Positions 5,771 to 15,882 of a DNA stretch of 22,044 nucleotides are shown here, piece after piece. The translations under genes were made by a program, and so were the position numbers. The stretch's first letter is position 1, and each line of letters opens with the position of its first letter. A model generated the notes under the pieces. The model saw only the letters and a list, made by a program, of their open reading frames with translations, had not been told where the DNA came from and searched no databases. The DNA is from Blastocatellia bacterium. Its GTDB lineage: Bacteria; Acidobacteriota; Blastocatellia; UBA7656; JADIYM01. The stretch spans positions 1-22,044 of the forward strand of contig JADIYM010000033.1 of NCBI GenBank assembly GCA_016705245.1. Reading direction: 5' to 3'.

Positions 5771-8700
5771 AACCCACCAACCCGATCCGATGGGTCAAGG
5801 ACGAAGTCAATCCCAAGGCCCGAAGCTGGGAAGAGTTCTACCGGAACCGCTGGCAACACGACAAAATCGTCCGCAGCACGCACGGCGTGAACTGCACCGG
5901 CGGCTGCACGTGGCAGATCTACGTCAAGGACGGCATCGTCACGTGGGAAATGCAGGGGCTCGACTACCCGATGCTCGAGAACGGGTTGCCGCCCTACGAA
6001 CCGCGCGGCTGCCAGCGCGGCATCTCGTACTCCTGGTACCTCTACAGCCCGCTGCGCGTGAAGTACCCGTACGCCCGCGGCTGCATGATCGACCTCTGGA
6101 AAGACGCGCGGTCCCGCCACGAGGACCCGGTCGAGGCGTGGGCGTCGCTCGTCGAGAATCCCGAGTCGCGCGCTCGCTGGCAGCGCGCCCGCGGGAAGGG
6201 CGGATTCCGCCGCGCCCCGTGGTCGATGGTGACCGAGCTCATCGCCGCCGCGAACCTCTACACGATCAAGAAATACGGGCCGGACCGCATCGCCGGCTTC
6301 TCGCCGATCCCGGCCATGTCGATGATGAGCTACGCCTCGGGCGCCCGGTACCTGCAGCTCATCGGCGGAATCTCGCTCTCGTTCTACGACTGGTACTGCG
6401 ACCTGCCGCCGGCATCCCCGGAAGTTTGGGGCGAGCAGACCGACGTCCACGAGTCGGCCGACTGGTACAACTCGAAACTGCTCGCGGTGATGGGCGCCAA
6501 CCTGAACATGACGCGCACGCCCGACTGCCATTTCGCGGCAGAGTCGCGCCACAACGGCACGAAGATGTGGGTCTTCGCACCCGACTTCAACCAGGTTGCG
6601 AAATACGCCGACGAATACGTCTGCATCAACGCCGGCCAGGACGGCGCATGGTGGATGGCCGTCAATCACGTCCTGCTGACCGAGGCGCACCACGAAAAGC
6701 AGACGCCGTATTTCATCGACTACTGCAAGAAGTTCACGGACGCGCCGTATCTCGTCGAACTCCACGAGGAGGAAGGCGCCTACCGACCCGGGCAGCTTCT
6801 GCGCTCCGGCCGGCTCAAGGCCTACGACGACATCGAGCATCCCGAGTGGAAGTTCCTGATGTGGGACGCGACCGACAACCGGCCGAAGATGCCGATGGGC
6901 AGCTCCGGGTATCGCTGGGCGAACAAGGACACTGACAAGGGCAAGTGGAACCTGCTGCTGCAAGACGGCAAGGACGGCTCGGCCATCGATCCCGCCTTGA
7001 CCATGCTTGGAGCCAGCGACGGCGTCGAGCAGGTCTGGTTCGACGACTTCGGTGAGGGCCGCTACGTCAGCCGCGGCGTTCCGGTGAAGCGCATCGAGAC
7101 GGCCGACGGAAAGACCGTTCTCGTCGCGACGTGTTACGACCTGCTCATGGCGCAGTACGGCGTCGGCCGAGGGCTCGAGGGTGATTACCCGACGAGCTAC
7201 GACGACGAGACGCAGCCCTACACGCCGGCATGGTCCGAGCGCTACACGGGCATGGATCGCAAGCTAGTCATCCGTTTCGCCCGGGAATGGGCGTCGACAG
7301 CCGAGCACACGAACGGCAAGTGCACGATCATCATCGGCGCCGGCATCAACCACTGGTATCACGGGAACCTGATGTACCGGGCCGGCATCAACGCGCTGAT
7401 GCTGTGCGGGTGCGTCGGCGTGAACGGCGGCGGGCTTGCCCACTACGTCGGCCAGGAAAAACTGGCGCCGGGAGAACCGTGGGGAGCCATCGCCTTCGCC
7501 AAGGACTGGGTGCCCGCCTCCCGGCTGCAGAACGCTCCGAGCTGGCACTACGTCAACACGGACCAGTGGCGGTACGAGAAGGACTTCACCGACTACCACA
7601 CCGTTCCGATCCGCCAGCCCGAAGACTCGATCGCGAAGGGCCACACGATCGACATCCAGGCGCGCGCCGTGCGCAGCGGCTGGCTTCCGTTCTATCCGCA
7701 GTTCAACAAGAGCTCGATCGACGTCGTCAGCGAAGCCGAGGCGGCGGGCGCCGATTCCCCCGAGGCCGTCGTCCGCTACGCCGTGGACGAACTGAAGTCT
7801 GGCGGGCTGAAGTTCTCGGTCGACGATCCCGACGCGCCCGAAAACTGGCCGCGCGTGTGGTTCATCTGGCGCGGCAACGCGCTGATGGCGTCGGCGAAGG
7901 GCCACGAGTACTTCCTGAACCACTACCTCGGCACGCACACGAACCTGATCGCCAAGGAAATCGCCAAGGAGTCGGTCAAGGAAGTCACGTGGCACGACAA
8001 GGTGCCGACCGGGAAGATGGACCTCGTCATCGACCTGAACTTCCGGATGGACACGTCGGCGCTCTACTCAGACATCGTCCTGCCGGCTGCGACCTGGTAC
8101 GAAAAGGCCGATCTCAATTCGACCGACCTGCACAGCTTCATCCATCCGCTCTCTGAAGCCGTTCCGCCGTGCTGGGAGTCGAAGAGCGACTGGCAGATTT
8201 TCTCGACCCTCGCGAAGAAGTTCGCGGAGCTCGCGCCGAAGCATTTCCCCGAGCCCGTCAAGGACCTCGTCGCGACGCCGCTCGCGCACGACACCGCCGC
8301 CGAGATCGCACAGCCGACCATGGCGGATTGGCGGAAGGGTGAAGTCGAGGCGATACCCGGCAAGACCATGCCGGCGCTCAAGGTCGTCACCCGCGACTAC
8401 CGCAACGTGCACCACCAGTACAACTCGGTCGGGCCGCTCGTCCGGACGGGCGGACTCGGGGCGCACGGAACGCACTACGGCAGCCGGGACGAATACGACG
8501 AAGCGCTCTGCTCGATGCCGACCGACTCATTCGACGGCAACACGTATCCGTCGCTCAAGGAAGACGTAGAGGTCTGCGAGACCATCCTCCGCTTCGCATC
8601 GGTCACTAACGGCGAGCTCGCCTACCGCTCCTACAAGGACATGGAAGAGCGGGTCGGCCTGCCGCTCGCCCACCTGGTGGAGAAGGACCGCGGAGTCCGC

Positions 8701-9420
8701 GCGACCTACAAGGGACTGCAGGCGAGACCGCACCGGTTCGTCAACAGCCCGATGTGGTCGGGCCTGACCGAAAACGGCCGCGCGTATTCGCCGTTCACCT
8801 ACAACGTCGAATGCCTCGTGCCGTGGCGCACGCTGACGGGCCGGCAGCATTTCTACCTCGACCATCCGGGCTACATCCAGTTCGGCGAACATCTGCCGAC
8901 CTACAAGCCCAAGCCGACACCGACGCAGTATTCCGACGTCAAGTTCAGCACCGAAGTTGGACCGACCCTGATGCTCAACTACCTCACGCCGCACGGCAAG
9001 TGGCACATCCACTCGACATACGGTGACAACCAGCGGATGACGACGCTCTCGCGCGGATGCGAGCCGTTCTGGATCAGCGAGAAGGACGCCGCCAAGATCG
9101 GCATCGTCGACAACGACTGGGTCGAGGTCCACAACGACCACGGCGTCGTCGTCACGCGCGCCGCGGTCAGCGCGCGGATCCCGCGCGGAATCTGCATCCA
9201 GTACCACTCGCCCGAGCGCACCTATTCCGTGCCGAAGTCGCCTATTCGCGGAGATCGCCGGGCGGGCGGGCACAACAGCCTGACGCGAACGCGGCTCAAG
9301 CCCAGCTTCATGGTCGGCGGGTATGGGCAGTTCACCTTCCACTTCAATTACTGGGGTCCGGTTGGACCCAACCGAGACACCCACATCCTCGTGCGAAAAC
9401 TGCCCGAGCTGAAGTGGTAG
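5767..9420 (+). CDS. narG: Respiratory nitrate reductase alpha subunit NarG
   Basis: This is the catalytic molybdenum (bis-MGD) subunit that reduces nitrate to nitrite on the cytoplasmic side of the membrane. The 1217-residue length is close to E. coli NarG (1247). The first Fe-S cluster ligands are present as His39, Cys43, Cys47 and Cys82 (THGVNCTGGC ... PRGC), the FS0 pattern of NarG. By gap-free counting, Asp212 in FYDWYCDLPP corresponds to the Mo-ligand Asp222 of E. coli. Many other blocks match NarG closely: AGFSPIPAMSMMSYASGARY, GEQTDVHESADWYNS, RTPDCHF, GAGINHWYHGN and CGCVGVNGGG. The N-terminus has no twin-arginine export signal, so this is the cytoplasm-facing type rather than an exported pNar. 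ATG 5767 is supported by family alignment and by overlap with the narC stop. The frame is intact along its whole length. Confidence 0.98.
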   Translation: MKPTNPIRWVKDEVNPKARSWEEFYRNRWQHDKIVRSTHGVNCTGGCTWQIYVKDGIVTWEMQGLDYPMLENGLPPYEPRGCQRGISYSWYLYSPLRVKYPYARGCMIDLWKDARSRHEDPVEAWASLVENPESRARWQRARGKGGFRRAPWSMVTELIAAANLYTIKKYGPDRIAGFSPIPAMSMMSYASGARYLQLIGGISLSFYDWYCDLPPASPEVWGEQTDVHESADWYNSKLLAVMGANLNMTRTPDCHFAAESRHNGTKMWVFAPDFNQVAKYADEYVCINAGQDGAWWMAVNHVLLTEAHHEKQTPYFIDYCKKFTDAPYLVELHEEEGAYRPGQLLRSGRLKAYDDIEHPEWKFLMWDATDNRPKMPMGSSGYRWANKDTDKGKWNLLLQDGKDGSAIDPALTMLGASDGVEQVWFDDFGEGRYVSRGVPVKRIETADGKTVLVATCYDLLMAQYGVGRGLEGDYPTSYDDETQPYTPAWSERYTGMDRKLVIRFAREWASTAEHTNGKCTIIIGAGINHWYHGNLMYRAGINALMLCGCVGVNGGGLAHYVGQEKLAPGEPWGAIAFAKDWVPASRLQNAPSWHYVNTDQWRYEKDFTDYHTVPIRQPEDSIAKGHTIDIQARAVRSGWLPFYPQFNKSSIDVVSEAEAAGADSPEAVVRYAVDELKSGGLKFSVDDPDAPENWPRVWFIWRGNALMASAKGHEYFLNHYLGTHTNLIAKEIAKESVKEVTWHDKVPTGKMDLVIDLNFRMDTSALYSDIVLPAATWYEKADLNSTDLHSFIHPLSEAVPPCWESKSDWQIFSTLAKKFAELAPKHFPEPVKDLVATPLAHDTAAEIAQPTMADWRKGEVEAIPGKTMPALKVVTRDYRNVHHQYNSVGPLVRTGGLGAHGTHYGSRDEYDEALCSMPTDSFDGNTYPSLKEDVEVCETILRFASVTNGELAYRSYKDMEERVGLPLAHLVEKDRGVRATYKGLQARPHRFVNSPMWSGLTENGRAYSPFTYNVECLVPWRTLTGRQHFYLDHPGYIQFGEHLPTYKPKPTPTQYSDVKFSTEVGPTLMLNYLTPHGKWHIHSTYGDNQRMTTLSRGCEPFWISEKDAAKIGIVDNDWVEVHNDHGVVVTRAAVSARIPRGICIQYHSPERTYSVPKSPIRGDRRAGGHNSLTRTRLKPSFMVGGYGQFTFHFNYWGPVGPNRDTHILVRKLPELKW

Positions 9421-9436
9421 CAGAGAGGTCACCACA

Positions 9437-10927
9437 ATGGACGTACGCTCACAGATTTCCATGGTGTTCCACCTGGACAAGTGCATCGGGTGCCACACGT
9501 GCAGCATTGCCTGCAAGAACATCTGGACCGACCGCACCGGCGCCGACTACATGTGGTGGAACAACGTCGAAACGAAGCCGGGCACCGGATACCCGACCGC
9601 CTGGGAGGACCAGAAGAAGTACAACGGCGGCTGGGAAGTCAACGGCGACAAGCTCGAACTGAAGTCGACGGGCAAACGGCGGACGATCACGAACATCTTC
9701 CACCACCCGCACCAGCCCAGCATGGACGACTACTACGAGCCGTGGACGTACGACTACCAGAACCTCTTCAACGCACCCGAAGGCCCGGACCAGCCGACGG
9801 CGAAACCCATCTCGATGGTCACGGGCGAATACATCGACATCGAGGCTGGCCCGAACTGGGACGATGACCTCGGCGGATCGCCCGTGTATGCCGAAAACGA
9901 TCCGAACCTCGAGGGACTGACGGCCGAGCAGCGCGAGCAGCTGAACGCCGTCGAGCGGCTCGTCTTTTTCTACTTCCCGCGCATCTGCAACCACTGCCTG
10001 AACCCGGGATGCGTCGCCGCCTGTCCGTCGGGCGCGCTCTACAAGCGCGGCGAGGATGGCATCGTGCTCGTCGACCAGAACCGGTGCCGCGCATGGCGGT
10101 CGTGCATCGCGGCGTGTCCGTACAAGAAGGTCTTCTACAACTGGAACACGGGGAAGTCCGAGAAGTGCATCCTCTGCTTCCCCCGACTCGAGACGGGTCA
10201 GGCGCCGGCGTGTTTCCACTCGTGCGTCGGAAGGATCCGATACCTCGGCGTCCTGCTCTACGACGCCGAGCAGATCGAGTCGGTCGCGAAGCGGCCGAAC
10301 GAGGAGCTGATCGACGCACACCGGGACATGATCCTCGATCCGTTCGATCCGGCGGTCATCGATGCAGCGATGCGCAACGGCATTCACGAGTCGGTGATCG
10401 ATTCGGCGCAGAAGTCGCCCGTCTACAAATACGTGAAGACGTGGAAAATCGCGCTGCCGCCGCACATCGAGTTCCGCACGCTGCCGATGCTCTTCTACGT
10501 GCCGCCGATGTCGCCGGTGATGGCCAGCCGCGAAGGCTCGACGGTCGACCACGTCTCCGAAAACCTCTTCCACGACATCGACGACTCGCGCGTGCCCATC
10601 CAGTTCCTGGCAAACCTGTTCGGCGCGGGACACGAGGCCAAGGTGCGTTACGCGCTGCGCAAGCAGAAGGCCGTGCGGTGGTACCGGCGCTCCGTGACGG
10701 TGGGCGACGTGCCGATGGAGGTCGCGATGCGAATGCTCGCCGAGGCGGATTGCACAGTGGAGGAGGCCGAGTCGATCTACAAGCTGACGTCGCTCTGCAC
10801 GTTCGATGACAGGTTCGTCATTCCGCCCGCACACCGCGAGGAAGCGATCCAGATGCTCGAAGACCCGATGGAGCACAAGCAGAGCGTGGGCTTCGGCTTC
10901 CTTTCGAAGCCGAGGAGGGGAATGTGA
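9437..10927 (+). CDS. narH: Respiratory nitrate reductase beta subunit NarH
   Basis: This is the Fe-S electron-transfer subunit that links NarI haems to the NarG active site. Its 496 residues (E. coli 512) carry four cysteine groups: CIGCHTCSIAC at 16-26, CNHCLNPGCVAAC, CRAWRSCIAAC and CILC...CFHSC. The second cysteine of the third group is replaced by Trp (CRAWRSC), as in E. coli NarH, where this cluster is [3Fe-4S] while the others are [4Fe-4S]. The run ACPYKKVFYNWNTGKSEKC and VGRIRYLGVLLYDA are strongly conserved in NarH. It starts 16 bases after narG, with GAGAGG at 9423-9428 as ribosome binding site, and its stop overlaps the narJ GTG start. Confidence 0.98.
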   Translation: MDVRSQISMVFHLDKCIGCHTCSIACKNIWTDRTGADYMWWNNVETKPGTGYPTAWEDQKKYNGGWEVNGDKLELKSTGKRRTITNIFHHPHQPSMDDYYEPWTYDYQNLFNAPEGPDQPTAKPISMVTGEYIDIEAGPNWDDDLGGSPVYAENDPNLEGLTAEQREQLNAVERLVFFYFPRICNHCLNPGCVAACPSGALYKRGEDGIVLVDQNRCRAWRSCIAACPYKKVFYNWNTGKSEKCILCFPRLETGQAPACFHSCVGRIRYLGVLLYDAEQIESVAKRPNEELIDAHRDMILDPFDPAVIDAAMRNGIHESVIDSAQKSPVYKYVKTWKIALPPHIEFRTLPMLFYVPPMSPVMASREGSTVDHVSENLFHDIDDSRVPIQFLANLFGAGHEAKVRYALRKQKAVRWYRRSVTVGDVPMEVAMRMLAEADCTVEEAESIYKLTSLCTFDDRFVIPPAHREEAIQMLEDPMEHKQSVGFGFLSKPRRGM

Positions 10928-11502
10928 TCGGCGCGGCACAGAGCATCCACGAGCATCTCGCGCGACTCGTGGTGTATCCGGACGAGACGTTCCACGAGGA
11001 CGTGGCCGGCTGCCGCGCCGCGCTTCAGTCCGACCACCCGGAGGCGGGAACGGCCGTGCGGTGCTTCGAAGAGGCGATCCGCGACGACACGGTCGAGGAA
11101 GTGGACGAGTTGTTCACGCGGACGTTCGACATCAATCCGGTCTGCTCGCTCGAGGTCGGCTGGCAGCTCTTCGGCGAGAACTATGGCCGCGGCGAGTTCC
11201 TCGTCACGATGCGGCAGGTGATGCGCGAAGCCGACCTGCCAGAGTCCAGCGAACTGCCGGATCACCTGATGCACGTGTTGCTGATCCTCGGTCGCGCGCC
11301 GCGCGAGTGGGCGGACGAGTTCGCGGCCATGTGCGTGATTCCGGCCATCGACAAGATGCTGAATGGACTGAAGGGGAAATCGAATCCCTATGCAAACGTG
11401 CTGCAGGCGATTCGGGACGTGGTTGCGGTGCGCCACGCGACCGCGGCGTCGGAAAGCAACCTGCTGGAAGGAGAGCCATGGACACCTCAATTGCATTCCT
11501 GA
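10924..11502 (+). CDS. narJ: Nitrate reductase molybdenum cofactor assembly chaperone NarJ
   Basis: This cytoplasmic chaperone of the TorD/NarJ family binds the NarG N-terminus and guides Mo-cofactor insertion before the enzyme docks on NarI. It has 192 residues; E. coli NarJ has 236. Visible family features are the helical start with LARLVVYPDETF, the ELFTRTFDINPVCSLEVGWQ block containing the conserved Tyr/Phe-Asp region, YGRGEFLV, and LPDHLMHVLLILG. The start is GTG 10924, which overlaps the narH stop as GTGA; GAGGAGGGG lies just upstream. The only nearby ATG (10922) is in another frame. Its last 25 bases overlap narI. Confidence 0.95.
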   Translation: MIGAAQSIHEHLARLVVYPDETFHEDVAGCRAALQSDHPEAGTAVRCFEEAIRDDTVEEVDELFTRTFDINPVCSLEVGWQLFGENYGRGEFLVTMRQVMREADLPESSELPDHLMHVLLILGRAPREWADEFAAMCVIPAIDKMLNGLKGKSNPYANVLQAIRDVVAVRHATAASESNLLEGEPWTPQLHS

Positions 11503-12184
11503 ACCTGCTGTTCTTCGGCATCCTGCCGTACGTCGCGCTGTTCACGTTTTTCCTCGTGACGATCCAGCGCTACCGCATGCAGCGGTTCACTTATTCGAGC
11601 CTCTCGTCGCAATTGCTCGAGAACCAGGACCACTTCTGGGGGCTCGTGCCGTTCCACTACGGCATCCTCACAGTGCTGGGCGGGCACATCATCGCATTCC
11701 TCATTCCGGCGCAGGTGCTGGCGTGGAACCGCGTGTCGCTGCGCCTGTACGTCGTCGAGATCACGATGCTCATCGGCGGCGTGCTGACGCTCGTCGGACT
11801 CGTGTCGCTCGTGCTGCGGCGCTTTCGAAACAGCAAGGTGCGTCGCGTGACCACGGTGCCGGACTGGATCCTGTACGCGCTGCTCGTCGTCCAGGTCGCG
11901 AGCGGGCTCACCGTGGCGCTCGTTCATCCGTGGGGTCGTCGTGGTTCGCGGCTACGGCGGCGCAGTACCTGCGCTCGATCGTGATGCTGAACCCGGACCT
12001 CTCGTATGTCTCGGCCGTGCCGTTCTTCGTGAAGCTGCACATCGTCAATGCGTGGCTCGTGATCGGGTTCTTTCCGTTCACTCGGCTCGTCCACATCCTC
12101 GTCGTGCCGAACCCGTATCTCTGGCGCAAGCCGCAGGTCGTTCGCTGGAACTGGAACCGGCGAAACATCCGCAATGTGGATTGA
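11478..12184 (+). CDS. narI: Respiratory nitrate reductase gamma subunit NarI, one frameshift
   Basis: This is the membrane cytochrome b that oxidises quinol and feeds NarH. Five hydrophobic segments are visible across the two frames. Haem ligands fit E. coli NarI exactly in spacing: His60 and His70 (FHYGILTVLGGH, 10 apart), then two His 18 apart in LHIVNAWLVIG...TRLVH. The ending ends in the conserved pattern PYLWRKPQVVRWNW. The frame breaks at the G run 11932-11935: HPWG in the first frame continues as SSWFAATAAQYL in the next, the normal NarI sequence, if one G is restored. Corrected length is about 235 residues (E. coli 225). Start 11478 has AAGGAGAG four bases upstream, inside narJ. If the shift is real, the protein would lose helix 5 and both distal haem ligands. 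Confidence 0.93.
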
Positions 12185-12211
12185 CGTGACGCCATCGGGA
12201 GGGAGGCTCTC

Positions 12212-12892
12212 ATGACAGAAGTTCCTGAAACCGGATGGCTGGGCAGTCGTCGACTGACGACGATCCTCGTGATTGCGCTCGTTTTCGGAGCCGGACTGCT
12301 CGTCGTCGGATTCGGCCCGGTGCGGCTGGCCGGCAACCAGCAGGGGTACGAGCCGACGCAGCCGATCGCGTTTTCGCATCGACTGCACGCCGGCGAGCTG
12401 GCAATCGACTGCATGTATTGCCACAGCGGCGCCGACAAGAGCCGTCACGCGGGCGTCCCGGCGGCCAGCATCTGCATGAACTGCCACAAGAACGTGACGT
12501 CGACGTTCGGCGCGTTCCGCGCCGAGGATGATCTGGCGAAAAAGGAGAAGCGGCCCCCGCGGCCGATCATCTCCGCGGAACTGCGGAAACTCTATGACGC
12601 GCTCGGGCTGGACGACGCGCGCAAGCCGGATCCTGCGAAGGCGGCCACGCCGATACAGTGGGTGCGAATTCACTCGGTTCCCGACTTCGTCCACTTCGAT
12701 CACAGCGCCCACGTGAACGTCGGCGTGACGTGCCAGCAGTGCCACGGAACCGTGCAGGCCATGGACCGCCTGCGGCAGGACAGCGACCTCGGCATGGGCT
12801 GGTGCGTGAACTGCCACCGGACGTCGAACCAGACGGGAATTGCCGGCCAGCCCGTTCGCGCGTCCATCGACTGCGCCACGTGCCACCACTGA
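12212..12892 (+). CDS. actA: Alternative complex III pentaheme cytochrome c subunit ActA
   Basis: This is the multiheme subunit of ACIII, a quinol:electron-acceptor oxidoreductase unrelated to cytochrome bc1. It has 226 residues: a short cytoplasmic tail, one N-terminal membrane helix (about residues 15-34) and a periplasmic domain with five CxxCH motifs, CMYCH, CMNCH, CQQCH, CVNCH and CATCH. Extra His residues (FSHRLHAGE, FDHSAHVNVG) are likely distal ligands, the layout of class III / cytochrome c7-like ActA. It begins 27 bases after narI with a very strong ribosome binding site GGGAGGGAGG (12197-12206). It directly follows narI, so there is no room for a separate promoter of normal size. 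The last haem motif is at the extreme C-terminus. Confidence 0.95.
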   Translation: MTEVPETGWLGSRRLTTILVIALVFGAGLLVVGFGPVRLAGNQQGYEPTQPIAFSHRLHAGELAIDCMYCHSGADKSRHAGVPAASICMNCHKNVTSTFGAFRAEDDLAKKEKRPPRPIISAELRKLYDALGLDDARKPDPAKAATPIQWVRIHSVPDFVHFDHSAHVNVGVTCQQCHGTVQAMDRLRQDSDLGMGWCVNCHRTSNQTGIAGQPVRASIDCATCHH

Positions 12893-12908
12893 GGGAGTGG
12901 AAAAGACC

Positions 12909-15882
12909 ATGTCCGAATCCGATCCGAAACTGATCACGTCCCCCACCGACGACTGGTCGACGTCGCGGCGAACGTTCCTGCGCGCGGCCGGGTTCACGTT
13001 TGCGAGCGCGATGTTCACGGGCTGCCAGGCGACGCCGATCCGGCACGCAATTCCGTACCTGGTCCAGCCCGAAGACATCGTCCCCGGCAGATCGGTCTAC
13101 TACGCGGGGATGTGCGGCGGCTGCACGGCGGGCTGCGGCGTCCTGGTCAAGAACCGCGACGGCCGTCCGATCAAGATCGAAGGGTACCGGGACCACGCCC
13201 TCTCGCAGGGAGGCGTCTGCGCCGTCGGCCAGGCACACCTGCTGGGGCTCTACGACAGTCTCCGCTTTTCGAGTGCGCAGCGCGACGGGCAGCCGGTGAA
13301 CTGGACCGAGGTCGACGCCGAGATCACGGCGCAGCTTGCCAAGATCCGAGGCGAGGGCGGCGCGGTGCGCTACCTGTCCGGGACCGTCAACGGTCCGACC
13401 GCACGAACGGTCGTCGAGAAGTTTCTTGGCGGGTTCGCCGACGCTCGCTGGGTGATGTACGACCCGATCTCGTCGTCGGCCATCCTGGACGCGCACGAGC
13501 GGACGCACGGAGTGCGCGTCCTTCCGCGATACCGCTTCGACAAGGCGGACGTCATCGCGTCGTTCGACGCCGATTTCCTCGCAACGTGGACGTCGTCGGT
13601 CGAGCACACGGCCGGATACCGTTCGCGACGCAGTCCCGACGACGCTGCCGTCCCGATGTCGTTCCACGTCCAGTTCGAATCCAGACTCACGACGACGGGA
13701 GGCAAGGCCGACCGTCGGGTCCGCGTAGCACCGTCACAGATGGGCGCGCTGGTGACCAGCCTCGCCGGGCTCATCGCAAAGCGGGCCGGGACGGAGTTTG
13801 CGCCGGCCGCGGTTGCTGCTGCGGAGACGGACGTTCTCGAGAACCTCGCCGACCGGCTTTGGTCGGCACGTGGCCGCTCGCTAGTGGTTTGCGGCAGCCA
13901 GGAGATCCAGACGCAGGTCCTCTGCAACTTCATCAATCACCTGCTCGGCAATTACGACCAGACTCTCGACCTTGCAGGCGCCTCGAATCAGCGGCTCGGC
14001 AGCGACTCGGCGCTGGCCGGATTGCTCGAAGAATTGCGCGCCGGCCGTGTCCGGGCGCTGCTCATCGACGGCGTCGATCCCGCCTTCGATCTCGGCGCGC
14101 CGGCTGAGCTCGCCGACCTGATCCGGCGAGTACCGCTCGTCGTCAACTTCGCGTCACGAAACGACGAGACCGCCGCGGTCTCGCGGTTCGTCTGTCCCGA
14201 CCACCATCCACTCGAGTCGTGGACCGACGCCGAGCCTGTCCGAGGTCTCGTCAACTTGTCGCAGCCGGCAACGCCACCGCTCCTGAACACGCGGTCCGTG
14301 GTCGAGTCGCTGTCGACGTGGATGGGCGAGGCCCGCCCGGGTCTCGACATCGTGAGGGCGACATGGGAAGCCAAGGTGTTCCTACGGCAGACCGCGCAGC
14401 CGTCGTTCCTTGCCTTCTGGGAGCGAACCGTGCAGGACGGATTCTGCACCGTCACACCCGAGCCGGTCGCCGCCGCGCCCTTCAACGCCGCGGCCGTGAA
14501 GCCAAAAGCAGAAGCGGTGCCCGCCGCCGCCGGGCAACTCGAGCTTGTCGTCTACCCGACGGTAGGTATGCTCGACGGACACCACGCCTACAACGCCTGG
14601 CTGCAGGAGCTTCCGGACCCGATGACGCGCGTGACGTGGGACAGTTACGCGTGCCTCGCGCCTGCGACCGCGAAACGGCTGGGACTGGCGGAAGGCGACG
14701 TCGTCCGCGTGACCGCGGGAACGCCGGACTCACCGGGCCCGAGCCTCGAGTGTCCGGTCGTGTTTCAGCCCGGTCAGCACGAGAGCGTGGTCGCCCTGCC
14801 GATGGGATTCGGCAGCCGGCTGAGCGAGCGCTTCGCAAATGTCGGTCCCCAGTGGCTCCAGAGCCAGCCGGCCGTCGGCGATGACGGCCGCGTTGGCCGC
14901 AACGCGGCGCCGTTCGTGGCAATGCGTGACGGAGCGCGGCGGTTCGACGGTAATCCGGTCCAGATTTCCCCGACCGGGCGCAGCCGCCCGCTTGCCGCGA
15001 CACAGCTGCACCATACCCTGAGCGCTCCCGAGGAACTCAGCGGGCTCGGCTTCGAGCGTCGAGACATCGTGCGCCAGACGACGTTCGCCGCCCTTCACGC
15101 GGGGGCAGGCCACGACGGTCACGGCGCGCACCACGGGCCGAGCGAGCTCTGGTCGCAGGACCATCCCGTGACGGGCCCGAAGTGGGGGATGTCGATCGAC
15201 CTGTCCGCGTGCAATGGGTGCTCGGCGTGCGTCATCGCGTGCCAGGTCGAAAACAACGTGCCGGTCGTCGGTCGCGACGAGGTCATGCGCCAGCGCGAGA
15301 TGCACTGGATCCGGATAGACCGGTACTACGAAGGCGAAGGCGACGACGTCGCGTTCCAGCCGATGATGTGCCAGCAGTGCGCGGTCGCGGGCTGCGAGAC
15401 CGTGTGTCCGGCGCTCGCGACCCTGCACAGCGAGGACGGCCTGAACCAGCAGGTCTACAACCGGTGCGTCGGCACGCGGTACTGCGCGAACAACTGCGCG
15501 TACAAGGTGCGGCGCTTCAACTGGTTCGATTATCCGCATGCGGACCGCTTCCAGAATCTCGTCCTCAATCCGGACGTGACGGTGCGGTCCCGCGGCGTCA
15601 TGGAAAAGTGCACGTTCTGCGTGCAGCGCATCCAGGAGGCGCGGATCGCGGCCAGGGCGCGCGGCGAAACGATCGCAGACGGAGCGATCGAACCGGCGTG
15701 TCAGCAGACGTGTCCGGCGAGGGCGATCACGTTCGGCGACCTCAACGATCCGAACAGCGCGCTCTCGAAGGCGAACGAGCCGGCGCAAATATCGCGTCCT
15801 GGAAGAGGTCGGCACCGAGCCGTCGGTGTCGTACCTGGCGGTCGTCCGGAATCGAGAAGGAGAGGGAGGCCATCATGGCTGA
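12909..15882 (+). CDS. actB: Alternative complex III Fe-S / molybdopterin-domain subunit ActB, one frameshift near the 3' end
   Basis: This is the large periplasmic electron-transfer subunit of ACIII. Residues 1-39 hold a twin-arginine signal (SRRTFLRAAG, Arg20-Arg21) ending in a lipobox-like FTGC (Cys39), suggesting an exported lipoprotein. Residues about 60-700 resemble the molybdopterin oxidoreductase fold; a CxxCxxxC...C set (Cys69, 72, 76, 104) is kept. From residue about 761 comes a ferredoxin-like domain with 15 Cys (CNGCSACVIAC, CQQCAVAGCETVC, CVGTRYCANNC, CTFC, CQQTC), fitting three [4Fe-4S] and one [3Fe-4S] cluster. One extra base near 15782-15783 shifts the frame. Removing it gives NEPRKYRVLEEVGTEPSVSY and a stop at 15882 that overlaps actC by eight bases, for about 990 residues. 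Uncorrected, the frame runs to 15941 with an unrelated tail. Confidence 0.95.

Noticed and set aside
5758..6963. Long open frame on the minus strand across narG
   Set aside because: It is the antisense shadow of a GC-rich coding gene; its translation is Arg/Val/Asp-biased with no recognisable domain, while the plus strand encodes a textbook NarG.
9449..10939. 496-codon minus-strand frame opposite narH
   Set aside because: It mirrors narH almost base for base, is low-complexity and has no family match; caused by codon bias of the real gene.
11930..11940. Programmed ribosomal frameshift in narI
   Set aside because: No slippery heptamer or downstream structure is evident; NarI is not known to use frameshifting, and single-base errors occur elsewhere in the window.
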